DNA from: Bacteroidales bacterium
Lineage (GTDB): Bacteria; Bacteroidota; Bacteroidia; Bacteroidales; JAAYJT01
Assembly: GCA_014860575.1 (NCBI GenBank)
Contig: JACZJK010000001.1
Location: forward strand, 1 to 64,000
Direction: 5' to 3'
DNA: 64,000 nt
Every line of letters starts with the position of its first letter. Position 1 is the stretch's first letter. Shown piece after piece: positions 27,166 through 37,639 of the stretch. A program made the position numbers and the translations under genes. The notes under the pieces were generated by a model. That model was not told where the DNA came from. It worked only from the letters and a program-made list of their open reading frames with translations, and did not search any database.

Positions 27166-28155
27166 CTAAAAAGTGGGACATTTTATTGCTTTGATCTTTT
27201 CTGTTCTTTCACGGCAGGCAAATTGCCAGGCTACAGAGATTTCGTGTGCACCGCCAGTGGCGTTCGAAAGCCGCGATACGGTATAATCATATGTATAACC
27301 AATTTTGAACTGCCTGTGTTCAAATCCCAATAAAGCAATAGCAGCATCGGGGTTGTCGAAATTATACCTGAACCATAATCCGCCTACAAAAGGATAAAGG
27401 TTGAGGTAAGTGCCCACGTTCATTTGGCGGAATTCGCCTTGCTGCATATAAAGGATGTTAGGCGATAAAGAGGGTAAATATTTTTGTTCTTCAAAAGATG
27501 CATAGGGGACCAGGTTGAATATTGCCCCTGCATGTGCTGTTATCTTCATTTCCTGCCGGCTTCCTGAATTTGGGTAAAAGCCATTGTCGGGCTGCGTAAG
27601 GTGATGTGCCGCCAAACCCAGGTAAACACTTTCGCGATATCCGAAGATAAGCCCTGCTGAAAAGTCGGGGAAAGTTTTGCTAAGACTGGCGGGCCTTGGT
27701 TCATCACTTGCTGTGCCGCCAACAAGTTGGTCGGCAAATATAAATTTGTCCCAGTCAATCGTAATTTGATGATAAGTGGCCTGTAAGCCTGCGTTCATTA
27801 CAATATGTCTTGATAAATCAAGCCGGTAAGAATAAACACCACTGAATGAATTGTTTGTAAGCATACCATCACCTGCCTGATCTGAAACAACCATTACTGC
27901 GACTCCCCCACTCAAAAAATCAACGTATTGATCGTACGAAGCTGCATAAGTAACAAAACTTGCCGGGATGGATGGCCATTGGTTGCGATAATTCAATGTT
28001 AAGCGTGGGCAGATTTTGTTCCCTGAAAGTGCGGGGTTAAGATAAACCGGGTTGCCATAAAATTGTGAAAATCCGGGATCTTGTGCTTTAGACACAATAA
28101 CCCCACTGAGCATGAAGATGACAATAATTATTAATTGTACAAGACCTTTTTTCAT
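27166..28155 (-). CDS. PorP/SprF-family outer-membrane protein
   Basis: 329 aa from the ATG at 28155; the frame opens 25 codons earlier, but MKKGLVQLIIIVIFMLSGVI...SKAQ is a clean signal peptide. DPGFSQFYGNPVYLNPALSG is the signature opening of the PorP/SprF family, followed by NYRNQWPSIP, SYRLDLS and a strand-rich barrel, ending ...KCPTF. PorP barrels anchor the PorK/PorN ring, and SprF paralogues serve as partners of adhesins. Here the partner is likely GldJ, its downstream neighbour, although PorP usually precedes porK. Confidence 0.88.
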   Translation of the reverse strand: MKKGLVQLIIIVIFMLSGVIVSKAQDPGFSQFYGNPVYLNPALSGNKICPRLTLNYRNQWPSIPASFVTYAASYDQYVDFLSGGVAVMVVSDQAGDGMLTNNSFSGVYSYRLDLSRHIVMNAGLQATYHQITIDWDKFIFADQLVGGTASDEPRPASLSKTFPDFSAGLIFGYRESVYLGLAAHHLTQPDNGFYPNSGSRQEMKITAHAGAIFNLVPYASFEEQKYLPSLSPNILYMQQGEFRQMNVGTYLNLYPFVGGLWFRYNFDNPDAAIALLGFEHRQFKIGYTYDYTVSRLSNATGGAHEISVAWQFACRERTEKIKAIKCPTF

Positions 28156-28539
28156 GTGCAGGAGTAACAAAAGAATTTCAGGCAACAATATTAATACTTT
28201 TTTCCTCACAATAGCATCTGTTACAGACATGTTTTTATAACGGAAAACATTATAATTATTGACATTTGGCCAGAGCCCACTGTTAATAAGTGCTGAAGCA
28301 GCATATTACAAGCAGGAACCCTGAGGATGAATGTACAATTATTTTACTTTTATAGCTAAAAGTCTGCACTACATGCACTATCATTAGCGTCATACAATGA
28401 GCTGATGAATCCTTTCAGCAAGGGAAACTACAATATTTTTCTTTGTCAGCCGTTCGTAAATCATAAAACTCATCAACATAGTTTTGTGTAGTCTTCTCAA
28501 ATTTCCCCTATCAATCACCACCCAAAGAAACCTTAAAAT
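28156..28539. other. 384-bp divergent spacer between the two T9SS operons
   Basis: AT-rich, no repeat arrays. On the plus strand it carries the -7 motif TAGTTTTG (28479-28486) for porU. On the minus strand no exact TAnnTTTG was found; TATTGTTG about 20-40 bp upstream of the PorP-like start is the nearest. No gene seen. Confidence 0.6.
28479..28486 (+). promoter_or_regulatory. Bacteroidota -7 promoter motif TAGTTTTG (first porU)
   Basis: Exact TAnnTTTG, 53 bp before the start codon. Confidence 0.55.
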
Positions 28540-31500
28540 ATGCAGATGAAGAAAGTGTTTCCATTAGCAGCATTATTTCTTGTATTAAGTGTTCCCAATG
28601 TTTTTGCCGATGAAATATTCATCAGTAAAAAGTTGCGGTGGAATGATCCCGTATTGGTTCAGATTGATGAATCCGGAGTCTATCAACTTTCTTTCAATGA
28701 TGCCTATTATTCCTACAACCCCTTTCTTCCGGCTTTCCAGAAGTCCGTTTTTTTTCCCTCCAATGAAACAGAATTTTCATCGCTTGAACTGAAAAACCTT
28801 GTATTTGACTCAACTGACCAGCAAGCCTTCGTCCGGATTGAAGACTTGTTGCTTATAGACAATGAGCTGGTGGTTGAAGCACATCCCATCATGGCAAGGC
28901 ATAAAAAGGGCGTAAATGTTTCATTTATCCCACTGGTCAGGAACCCAGAAACCGGAAAAATTCTCCGCCTGATAGCATTTGATATTCACATTCAGTATGA
29001 AACTGTAGCGGTTCAAACCGAAATGCTTAAAAGCATTTTTGTTGAAGAATCAATGCTGGCATCGGGCAACTGGTACAAATTTGCAGTTTCGGAAACCGGG
29101 GTTCACAGAATTACATATAACGACCTGGTAGGCGCAGGTCTTAACCCTGCCGGCATTAACCCTCAGCACGTCCGTTTATTTGGCAATGGCGGCGGCATGC
29201 TTCCGGAACCCAACAACAGTTTTCGCCACGACGATCTGATCGAAAATGCCATCATAGTGGTTGGCGAGGAAGACGGCGTTTTTAACCAGGGCGATTATAT
29301 CCTGTTTTTCGGGCAAAGCCCACACCAGTGGAAATACTCGCCTGCTTCACCGGCTTTTGAGCATTTGCACAATATTTATGATGACCACAATTATTATTTT
29401 CTCACTGCCGACAAAGGCATGGGCAAAAGGATCGGAACCCAGCCAATAGCCTCACTACCGGCGACCGATATTATAACCACATTCAATGATTATCAGGTTT
29501 ATGAGAATAATACTTCGAACCTCATTAAATCGGGGCGGCAATGGTATGGTGAAGTTTTCGACGCCATACTGACAAGAAATTTTTCTTTCTCTTTTCCAAA
29601 CAGGGTGCTCGATTCTGTTGTAAACATCCAGGCGCATGTAGCTGCCAGGTCGCTGCAGAGTTCATCGTTTACATTTAACATCAATGGAACCAACGTACAA
29701 ACCTCTGTTGCTCCTGTAAGTGATGGCCCATACGCGGCACATGCCCGCGATGCATCCATGACCCGTAATCTCGCCATCAACCAGGAGATCATTGACATTA
29801 AGCTTACTTACAATAAAAGCCCAATGCCATCAACAGGCTGGCTCAATTATATCAGGGTGCATGCAGTGCGCCGTTTGAGCATGAGTGGCGATCAGATGTT
29901 ATTCAGAAACAGGTACAGTGTTGGCACAAACCGTGTTTCGGAATTTAGGATTGCGAATACAAGCAATGCACTAAGGGTTTGGAATGTGACTGATGCAGGC
30001 AATGTATCGGAGCAGCAAACCAACCAATCGGGCAATGAAATGGTATTTACGCTTACCACAGATATGCTTCGGGAGTTTATTGTGTTCGATCCGTCAAAAA
30101 ACCTGTCTGTTGAATTCGTTGAAATCGTCCCAAACCAAAACCTGCATAGCGCTCCCGTTCCTGATATGTTGATTGTGACCCATCCCATCTTCCTTGATCA
30201 GGCCAATCGTCTTGCAGAATTTCATACTAGTTTTTCAGGACTGAGTGTACTGGTTGCTACCACACCTCAGATTTACAATGAATTTTCTTCAGGTAAACAG
30301 GATGTTGGTGCCATCAGGGATTTTGCCCGTATGTTTTACGAGCGCAGTGGCACTGGATCTGATTTTCGTTACTTGCTTCTCTTTGGTGATGCCTCTTACG
30401 ATTATAAAGACAGGATAGCAAACAATACCAATATGGTTCCCGTTTGGGTTTCAGAACAATCGCTCGATCCAATCAATTCATATGTTACCGATGATTTCTT
30501 TGGTTTTCTTGACCCCCACGAAGGCGCTGACGGTATTGATATACTTGACATTGGAATTGGCCGCTTGCCTGTGAGCACCAATGATGAGGCAATAGCTATG
30601 GTAGATAAAATCATACAATATGCCAGTAATTCGCATGTAACGATGGCTGATTGGCGAAACAATATTTGCTTTGTTGCTGATGATGAAGACAATAACCTCC
30701 ACATTGCGCAAGCTGAAACCATGGCCAGCACAATTGATACATCATTCGCTTTCTTCAACCTCTCGAAAATCTATCTCGATGCTTACCAGCAGGTTTCTGT
30801 GCCCGGAGGAGAAAGATTTCCCGAAGCCAACCAGGACATTAACAAAAGTGTACAGCAGGGTGCGCTTATTGTAAACTATACCGGCCACGGCGGAATATTG
30901 GGTTGGGCAAAAGAGCGTGTGCTGGAACTCTCCGACATAAAAGGATGGACCAATTACGACAAGCTTGCCGTATTTATTACCGCTACTTGCGAGTTTGCTT
31001 ATTTTGATGATCCCGCCATCACCTCAGCCGGCGAAATGGTGCTGCTGAACACCAAAGGTGGCGGTGTTGCTTTGTTCACTACTTCGAGGCCAACTTATGC
31101 CTCACCTAATTTTACGATAAACAAGCGATTGTTTGAGTTCGCCTTCCTGCGCGAAGACAATGAATACCTGCGATTTGGCGATATAATCCGTTTAGCAAAA
31201 CAAGACATCATCAATAAGCCCGCTGCTATTAATGCAAAGAAATTCCTATTACTGGGCGATCCTGCACTAAAACTGGCAATACCTGAATATAATGTACTTA
31301 CCACCCATGTAAATGAGTATGATATTAATACTGTGACCGACACACTTAAAGCGCTCTCCATGACTACCATTAAAGGAATTGTGACTGATTATTCAGGAAA
31401 TGTTATGGAAAGCTTTAATGGAGTTCTAACCCCTACGGTTTTTGACAAGGTTCAGAAAATAAATACCCTTGCCAACGACGGTGGATCAACCTATGCCTTT

Positions 31501-32376
31501 ACGACCCAACAAAATATCATTTACAAGGGAAATGCCAGCGTTACAAACGGGCATTTCAGTTTTTCATTTATCGTACCAAAAGACATAGCCTATGCCTATG
31601 ACACAGGTAAAATAAGTTATTATGCAACCGATGGCGTAATTGATGCAAATGGTTTTGACAAGCGGATTATAATTGGTGGATTTAATGTTACTGCACTAGA
31701 TGATTTATATGGCCCGGAAATAGAGTTGTATATCAACGATGAGAAATTTGAAAGCGGAGGAATCACTGATCAGAACCCGGTACTCCTTGCCTTTGTGCGG
31801 GATGAAAAAGGGATCAACACAACCGGTAGTGGCATCGGGCACGATATCACTGCGGTCTTGAACCACGAAACCGACAAAGCTTATGTGCTGAACGATTTTT
31901 ACACTGCCAGCCTCGACACTTACCAGGAAGGAACAATCCGTTATCCATTTTTCAACCTGCCCAACGGAAAGCATCATTTAAAGCTCAAGGTCTGGGATAT
32001 TTACAATAACCCGGCTGAAAAAGAAATAGAATTTATTGTGGCAAGTAACGGGACAATTGCACTTGAAGAAATCCTCACTTATCCGAACCCCTTCCGCGAT
32101 TATACCCATTTTAGAATTGAACACAACCAGGCTGGTGCCGACCTGGAACTTGAAATCCAGATTTACTCACTTGACGGCAGGTTAAGAAAAGTGATTAGCG
32201 AAAACATTCGTCCAGGCGGTTACCGTTCCGACCCCGTTACATGGAATGGCAGAGGCGACGATGGTCAACTGCTTGAAAGTGGCACCTATATATATAAGGT
32301 AATACTTAGAAGCCCTGAAAGCGGAATTGCCCAAAAAGGAAACAAGCTTGTAATTATTCGCCATCTGGAAAAGTAA
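28540..32376 (+). CDS. porU: T9SS sortase PorU, first copy (C25 peptidase, long form)
   Basis: 1278 aa (a second Met at codon 3 is equally possible). Signal peptide to VFADE, N-terminal beta domains with WYKFAVSETGVHRITYNDL, a gingipain-type C25 domain (about 540-900) with catalytic H783 in TGHGG and C817 in TATCEFAYFDDP, then Ig-like domains and a C-terminal FlgD/T9SS-like domain (about 1180-1278; YPNPFRDYTHFRI...SGTYIYKV). PorU cuts off the sorting domain of T9SS cargo and joins the cargo to A-LPS at the cell surface. Has its own -7 motif and is followed by a second full PorU gene. Confidence 0.9.
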   Translation: MQMKKVFPLAALFLVLSVPNVFADEIFISKKLRWNDPVLVQIDESGVYQLSFNDAYYSYNPFLPAFQKSVFFPSNETEFSSLELKNLVFDSTDQQAFVRIEDLLLIDNELVVEAHPIMARHKKGVNVSFIPLVRNPETGKILRLIAFDIHIQYETVAVQTEMLKSIFVEESMLASGNWYKFAVSETGVHRITYNDLVGAGLNPAGINPQHVRLFGNGGGMLPEPNNSFRHDDLIENAIIVVGEEDGVFNQGDYILFFGQSPHQWKYSPASPAFEHLHNIYDDHNYYFLTADKGMGKRIGTQPIASLPATDIITTFNDYQVYENNTSNLIKSGRQWYGEVFDAILTRNFSFSFPNRVLDSVVNIQAHVAARSLQSSSFTFNINGTNVQTSVAPVSDGPYAAHARDASMTRNLAINQEIIDIKLTYNKSPMPSTGWLNYIRVHAVRRLSMSGDQMLFRNRYSVGTNRVSEFRIANTSNALRVWNVTDAGNVSEQQTNQSGNEMVFTLTTDMLREFIVFDPSKNLSVEFVEIVPNQNLHSAPVPDMLIVTHPIFLDQANRLAEFHTSFSGLSVLVATTPQIYNEFSSGKQDVGAIRDFARMFYERSGTGSDFRYLLLFGDASYDYKDRIANNTNMVPVWVSEQSLDPINSYVTDDFFGFLDPHEGADGIDILDIGIGRLPVSTNDEAIAMVDKIIQYASNSHVTMADWRNNICFVADDEDNNLHIAQAETMASTIDTSFAFFNLSKIYLDAYQQVSVPGGERFPEANQDINKSVQQGALIVNYTGHGGILGWAKERVLELSDIKGWTNYDKLAVFITATCEFAYFDDPAITSAGEMVLLNTKGGGVALFTTSRPTYASPNFTINKRLFEFAFLREDNEYLRFGDIIRLAKQDIINKPAAINAKKFLLLGDPALKLAIPEYNVLTTHVNEYDINTVTDTLKALSMTTIKGIVTDYSGNVMESFNGVLTPTVFDKVQKINTLANDGGSTYAFTTQQNIIYKGNASVTNGHFSFSFIVPKDIAYAYDTGKISYYATDGVIDANGFDKRIIIGGFNVTALDDLYGPEIELYINDEKFESGGITDQNPVLLAFVRDEKGINTTGSGIGHDITAVLNHETDKAYVLNDFYTASLDTYQEGTIRYPFFNLPNGKHHLKLKVWDIYNNPAEKEIEFIVASNGTIALEEILTYPNPFRDYTHFRIEHNQAGADLELEIQIYSLDGRLRKVISENIRPGGYRSDPVTWNGRGDDGQLLESGTYIYKVILRSPESGIAQKGNKLVIIRHLEK

Positions 32377-32423
32377 TTGGATGAGTATTCGCAAGTAAGA
32401 TGCAACCTTTTAATTCAGAAAGT

Positions 32424-32431
32424 TATCTTTG
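32424..32431 (+). promoter_or_regulatory. Bacteroidota -7 promoter motif TATCTTTG (second porU)
   Basis: Exact TAnnTTTG overlapping the TTG codon at 32429; this rules out the longer frame and supports the ATG at 32462, 30 bp downstream. Confidence 0.65.
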
Positions 32432-32461
32432 TGGAGTAAAAGTTTAAACCTGAATTCTAAA

Positions 32462-35400
32462 ATGTTGAAAAAAGTTATACTCCTCTCAATTTTGATTGTC
32501 TTATCGGTAGTCCGGTTCACACAAGCCCAGGACTATGACCGCCATTTGCAATGGAAGGCAATTGATCCGGCAATACTTACTTTCTCCCAAAATGCAAGCG
32601 GGCTTTATTTCGAAGATTGCATCATTGACGAAGAAAATGGACTGCCGCTGTTCGCCTCCCGATTTACTGTTTCGGGTAATTTCAAACATTACGAGGCAAT
32701 CATCAGCAACGCTGTTTTCGAGCCACTTACTGCAGAGGAGGTTTCTGCAATCCCTTCGTTTTTTGAACCCGGCCCCGAAGTGGCGCTCTTAAAACAAGAG
32801 ATTTCTTATATCCGTAAAGAACCGCATGTATATGTAACCTTGCTGCCATTCAGGCGAAATGCTATTACCGGAAATATTGAAAAACTCGTTTCGTTCCACC
32901 TGGAGTTTTTAGGATCGGGCATCAGGGAAATGAAATCAACCCACGAATACGCAAGCCAATCGGTACTTGCAACTGGCGACTGGCTTAAAATAAGCACCAC
33001 CGAAAAAGGAATTCATAAGATCACTTTTCAGGAATTGACTGCAGCCGGATTCAACCTGCAGGACATTCACCCCGATCGGATCAGGCTATATGGCAACGGC
33101 GGGGCCATGCTCAACGAACAAAATGATCTTCCACGCACTGATGACCTGCGGGAAGTTGCCATTGAATTTGTTTCAGCAAATTCAGAAGTTTTTGCCACTG
33201 ACGACTTTCTGTTATTTTATGCCCCATCGCCTCACCGGTGGAGACCGCTCACAACGGGTGGCAGTCTTCGCTTTGAGTTCAGCAAAAACGCTTACGCTGA
33301 CACTTCCTATTACTTTATTACAATTGCAGAACCACAAGGTAAAAGGATCCAGAATTTGCAGTCGTTGACACAGCCGGCCACACACCAGGTTACAACTTTT
33401 CATGATTATGGGATTTACAAGCCCGATGCTGTAAACCTCGCAAAAGTAGGCCGTCAGTGGTTCGGCGACAAAATTACGGGAGGTTCTGACCCACTGCAAC
33501 TCCCTTCTTTCAGTTTTCCTTATATTGATTCAACATACCGTGTACTTGTCAGGGGCCGGTTCGCAGTAAAAGCGACAGAAATGAGCCGTGTCCGGATTCA
33601 TGTGAACGACAACGGGTTTTTAGGATCCCTGGTTGCTGTGCCCAGTGCGCATGTGTATGCCAATATAGCGCCCATCACAGCTACCTTTTACACCAGCAAT
33701 CCTGATTTTAATGTTTCCGTTGAGTATGTCAACTCCAATTCATCTGCCTCAGCCTGGATTGACTTTGTTGAGTTAAACCTTCGCCGCCGCCTGGTTTATA
33801 CCGGTGGCCAGTTTTCTTTCCGCGATTTAACGGCAATCGGCGAATTTTATGTAAGCAATTTCAGGCTTGAGAACCCTGCAGAAGATATTCAAATATGGGA
33901 AGTTACTGATGTTGGCGAACCGGCACGGATTGAACATACAATCACTGAAGATACACTTGAATTCAGGCTCTCGACGGAAGTATTGCGTGAATTCCTTGCT
34001 TTCCGAACCGAAGATGCACTCCGGGTTCATGGCCTTCAGGCAATTCAGAACCAAAATCTTCATGCCGTTGAAAGCCACGATTTGATCATTGTCAGCCCCT
34101 TGGAATTTCTTCCTGAAGCCGAACACTATGCACAACTCAGGCGGTCGGGTTCAAACATTTCAGTCAAAGTGGTTCCCATTGAACAAATTTTTAATGAATT
34201 TGCATCCGGAAGCCCTGACCCTACGGCGATCAGGGATTTTATGAAAATGCTTTACGACCGCGAAATCGGTGGCAACGAACCGTCGTACCTGCTTTTATTT
34301 GGCGATGGTTCTTACGACCCGAAAAACAGGCTCAGCAACAATATGAACTTTATACCTACTTACCAATCTGATGAATCATTACGGCTTGATGCTACTTACG
34401 TTACTGACGATTATTATGGTTTGCTGGACGACGGTGAGGGTTTGGGAGCTGCCGGTAGCCTGGATATAGGTATCGGACGCTTCCCTATTAATTCAATTGA
34501 GCAGGCTGCAATTCTGCATAACAAAGTGGAGTATTACCTGTTGAACAAGGAAAAGACCCACATGCCCTGGAGAAATTCCGTTTCACTTATCGCGCACGAT
34601 GAAGATAATGATGTGCATCTTGACCAGGCCGAGCAACTTGCCAGCTATCTCGACACCACCCACACGGTTTTTTCGCTCGATAAAATCTATCTTGATGCCT
34701 ACCAGCGGGTTTACGTTCCAAGCGGCTACCGTTATCCTGATGTGAGTCTGGCTATCAACGAAAGGGTAAGTGAAGGCGCACTTTTGATAAATTATATCGG
34801 GCACGGAGGCGAAACCGGTTGGGCGCATTCCAAGGTGCTTACTATCTCGGATATCAATGCCTGGCAAAATCTTGACAACATGCCTGTGTTCCTTACTGCC
34901 ACCTGTTCCTTCGGTCGCTTTGATAATCCCGAACTCGTTTCTGCCGGCGAAATGGTAGTGCTGAACGCCGATGGCGGTGGCATTGCCTTGTTCACAACTT
35001 CCCGGCTGGCTTATAGTTCATATAACTTCAAGCTCAACAAAAGTTTTACACGTTTCTTTTTTGACCGAACCAACGGAAATATTTCTTCGCTCGGAGAAAT
35101 TCTCATGAAAGCAAAAAACGATAATGCAAATAACCTTTACATCAGGAATTTTGTTTTATTAGGCGATCCCTCGCTTAAGCCCGCTATTCCTGCAAACAAT
35201 GTAATTACAACCTCGGTAAATGGTGTCCAAATTGAAGAAAGTACTGCAGTGCTCGGTATGTCCGAAGTGACGATAAGCGGTCATGTTGCCGATAATCAGA
35301 TGAACAAAATGACTGGCTTTAACGGATTGCTTTATCCGGTTGTATACGACAAATCAATGCAATACTATACAAATGCCAATCACAGTTCCAGTACACCTAA

Positions 35401-36271
35401 ACCTTTCAGCCTGCAAAATTCGGTACTGTACAAAGGAAAGGTTTCAATTGTTAACGGCGATTTCTCTTTCAGTTTTGTAGTTCCACGTGATGTGAACCCC
35501 TTGATGGGCAATGGCAAAATCTCTTATTATGCCACCAATGGCCAAACGGACGCCAACGGATATTTGGACGAGTTTGAGATTGGTGGCCTCGATCCGCAGG
35601 CAAATGATGATGTTGGGCCGCTTATTGAAATGTACATGAATACTACCGATTTCAGTTCCGGCGATCCAACAGGCGCTAATCCGCTCTTGCTTGCAAACCT
35701 CTCCGACGAAAGTGGAATTAATTATTTTGAACTTGGCATCGGACATGAAATTGTTGCTTTTCTTAACGAGGACACCCAAAACCCGATTTTGCTCGACCGC
35801 TATTTTGAACCAGATATGGATACTTATAAAAGCGGCAGCATCCAATATCGCTTCCTGAATCTGCCCGATGGCAGGCATACCCTTCGCCTCAAGGCATTTG
35901 ATCTGAACAATAACTCTTCAGAAGCTACTATTGAATTTGTTGTCAATACATCCATGGAACTGGCCACAGGCGACATGGATAATTATCCAAATCCTTTTTC
36001 GTCAGGTACCTGGTTTCGGTTCAAACACAATTACTACGACCAGATTGTGAATGTTGCTATTGATATTGTTGATATTACAGGACAACAAGTGAAAAGTATC
36101 GGGCCTTTGAATGTTCCATCATCAAATTCCGCCATTACTCCCATATACTGGGATGGAACAAGCGAAAACGGCCGGTTCCTGACCTCAGGTGTTTATATCT
36201 ATACGGTAAAAACACAGACTCTGAACGGGAAAAGCAGCACCATGCAAGGTAAGCTGATGATCGTTCGGTAA
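32462..36271 (+). CDS. porU: T9SS sortase PorU, second copy (C25 peptidase, long form)
   Basis: 1269 aa. Signal peptide MLKKVILLSILIVLSVVRFTQAQ. Same domain order as the upstream copy: WLKISTTEKGIHKITFQEL, RLYGNGGAMLNE, C25 domain with H781 in IGHGG and C815 in TATCSFGRFDNP, DGGGIALFTTSRLAYS, Ig-like domains and a C-terminal YPNPFSSGTWFRF...SGVYIYTVK domain. The catalytic pair is retained in both copies. This copy is next to porV and is therefore the likelier orthologue of the single PorU of other species. Own promoter; 131 bp before porV. Confidence 0.9.
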   Translation: MLKKVILLSILIVLSVVRFTQAQDYDRHLQWKAIDPAILTFSQNASGLYFEDCIIDEENGLPLFASRFTVSGNFKHYEAIISNAVFEPLTAEEVSAIPSFFEPGPEVALLKQEISYIRKEPHVYVTLLPFRRNAITGNIEKLVSFHLEFLGSGIREMKSTHEYASQSVLATGDWLKISTTEKGIHKITFQELTAAGFNLQDIHPDRIRLYGNGGAMLNEQNDLPRTDDLREVAIEFVSANSEVFATDDFLLFYAPSPHRWRPLTTGGSLRFEFSKNAYADTSYYFITIAEPQGKRIQNLQSLTQPATHQVTTFHDYGIYKPDAVNLAKVGRQWFGDKITGGSDPLQLPSFSFPYIDSTYRVLVRGRFAVKATEMSRVRIHVNDNGFLGSLVAVPSAHVYANIAPITATFYTSNPDFNVSVEYVNSNSSASAWIDFVELNLRRRLVYTGGQFSFRDLTAIGEFYVSNFRLENPAEDIQIWEVTDVGEPARIEHTITEDTLEFRLSTEVLREFLAFRTEDALRVHGLQAIQNQNLHAVESHDLIIVSPLEFLPEAEHYAQLRRSGSNISVKVVPIEQIFNEFASGSPDPTAIRDFMKMLYDREIGGNEPSYLLLFGDGSYDPKNRLSNNMNFIPTYQSDESLRLDATYVTDDYYGLLDDGEGLGAAGSLDIGIGRFPINSIEQAAILHNKVEYYLLNKEKTHMPWRNSVSLIAHDEDNDVHLDQAEQLASYLDTTHTVFSLDKIYLDAYQRVYVPSGYRYPDVSLAINERVSEGALLINYIGHGGETGWAHSKVLTISDINAWQNLDNMPVFLTATCSFGRFDNPELVSAGEMVVLNADGGGIALFTTSRLAYSSYNFKLNKSFTRFFFDRTNGNISSLGEILMKAKNDNANNLYIRNFVLLGDPSLKPAIPANNVITTSVNGVQIEESTAVLGMSEVTISGHVADNQMNKMTGFNGLLYPVVYDKSMQYYTNANHSSSTPKPFSLQNSVLYKGKVSIVNGDFSFSFVVPRDVNPLMGNGKISYYATNGQTDANGYLDEFEIGGLDPQANDDVGPLIEMYMNTTDFSSGDPTGANPLLLANLSDESGINYFELGIGHEIVAFLNEDTQNPILLDRYFEPDMDTYKSGSIQYRFLNLPDGRHTLRLKAFDLNNNSSEATIEFVVNTSMELATGDMDNYPNPFSSGTWFRFKHNYYDQIVNVAIDIVDITGQQVKSIGPLNVPSSNSAITPIYWDGTSENGRFLTSGVYIYTVKTQTLNGKSSTMQGKLMIVR

Positions 36272-36380
36272 GCTATATCGGAAGGATTTACCCGCATATA
36301 ATCTCAGTCTTGCAAATTCAGGATGCAATAAGCAATATTCATTTTGAAATACCGTTTCAATATTTCAATTCTTAATTCCT

Positions 36381-36388
36381 TACTTTTG
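36381..36388 (+). promoter_or_regulatory. Bacteroidota -7 promoter motif TACTTTTG (porV)
   Basis: Exact TAnnTTTG, 14 bp before the first possible porV start and 20 bp before the second. Confidence 0.6.
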
Positions 36389-36402
36389 CCACACCAAAAA
36401 TT

Positions 36403-37635
36403 ATGTGTATGCGAGTTTTAACCAATTGGAAGAGGTTTGTATTAACCCTCGTGTTTTTCTCATCAATTTCTCTCTCTTTTTCACAAAACCCAAATTATAT
36501 CGGTCAGCGGCTGAACACTGTAACATCCGCAGTGCCTTTTCTTATGATTGCCCCCGATGCCCGTGCCGGCTCGATGGGCGATGTAGGGGTTTCATCAACT
36601 CCCGACATCAACTCACTGCACTGGAATCCTGCCAAATATGCATTCATCGAAAAAGACATGGGCTTCTCTATGGCCTACAGCCCTTGGTTGCGAGCACTTG
36701 TAAACGACATTAACCTGGCTTACCTGACGGGTTACAAACGTCTTGATGAAAATTCATCCGTCGCTGGTGCATTGCTTTTCTTCTCACTTGGCGATATCAC
36801 TTTTACTAATATTGAAGGTCAGCCAATCGGTAATTACCGCCCTTCGGAATTTGCCCTGTCAGCAACTTATGCCAGAAAATTCTCACAACACATTTCAGGC
36901 GCTGTAGCAGGCCGTTTTATTCATTCCAATCTGACCCAGGGACAGGAAGTGCAAAGCCAGGCAACCAAACCAGGAACCTCAATTGCTGCCGATGTTGCCG
37001 TTTATTATCAGAAAGAAGTTGATCTTTTTAATACCGATGCACTTGTGGCATGGGGTATCAATATCTCAAATATTGGTCAAAAGATTTCTTACAGCGATGA
37101 CAATATCCAGAAAGATTTTATTCCTACCAATTTACGCTTTGGCCCCAGCTTAACCTTCGATCTCGACGATTATAACCGTATTTCTGTGCTTGCCGATTTC
37201 AACAAACTGCTGGTTCCAACACCTCCGCTGTATATGCTTGATTCGCTTGGGCAGCCGGTTATTGGCGATGATGGCCGTCAGCTTATTTTCAAGGGCATGG
37301 ATCCCGAAGTCTCAGTACCGGTAGGCATGTTTCAGAGTTTTCATGATGCACCCGATGGCTTCAAGGAAGAACTTCGCGAGTTTAGTTTCGGAATTGGGCT
37401 GGAGTATTGGTACGACAAACAGTTTGCCTTGCGTGGCGGATATTTCCACGAACATGCCACCAAAGGAAACCGCAAGTATTTCACATTGGGCGTCGGGTTA
37501 AAATACAACGTTTTCGGGCTGGATTTTTCATACCTGGTTCCCACAGCTCAAAAACACCCGCTTGAAAATACCTTAAGGTTCACATTGTCATTTGATTTTG
37601 AAGCCTTCCGCGCTCAGGCAGCAACTACTAACTAA
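36403..37635 (+). CDS. porV: T9SS outer-membrane protein PorV
   Basis: 410 aa (408 if started at the ATG at 36409, which is farther from the -7 motif). Signal peptide ending SLSFSQ; then the highly typical PorV start NTVTSAVPFLMIAPDARAGSMGDVGVS and LHWNPAKYAF. A FadL-like 14-strand barrel follows, with the conserved late segment FSFGIGLEYWYDKQFALRGGYFHE and a C-terminal FTLSFDFE. PorV takes folded cargo from the Sov translocon and brings it to PorU. The ispF start lies 4 bp after its stop. Confidence 0.95.
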   Translation: MCMRVLTNWKRFVLTLVFFSSISLSFSQNPNYIGQRLNTVTSAVPFLMIAPDARAGSMGDVGVSSTPDINSLHWNPAKYAFIEKDMGFSMAYSPWLRALVNDINLAYLTGYKRLDENSSVAGALLFFSLGDITFTNIEGQPIGNYRPSEFALSATYARKFSQHISGAVAGRFIHSNLTQGQEVQSQATKPGTSIAADVAVYYQKEVDLFNTDALVAWGINISNIGQKISYSDDNIQKDFIPTNLRFGPSLTFDLDDYNRISVLADFNKLLVPTPPLYMLDSLGQPVIGDDGRQLIFKGMDPEVSVPVGMFQSFHDAPDGFKEELREFSFGIGLEYWYDKQFALRGGYFHEHATKGNRKYFTLGVGLKYNVFGLDFSYLVPTAQKHPLENTLRFTLSFDFEAFRAQAATTN

Positions 37636-37639
37636 TACC

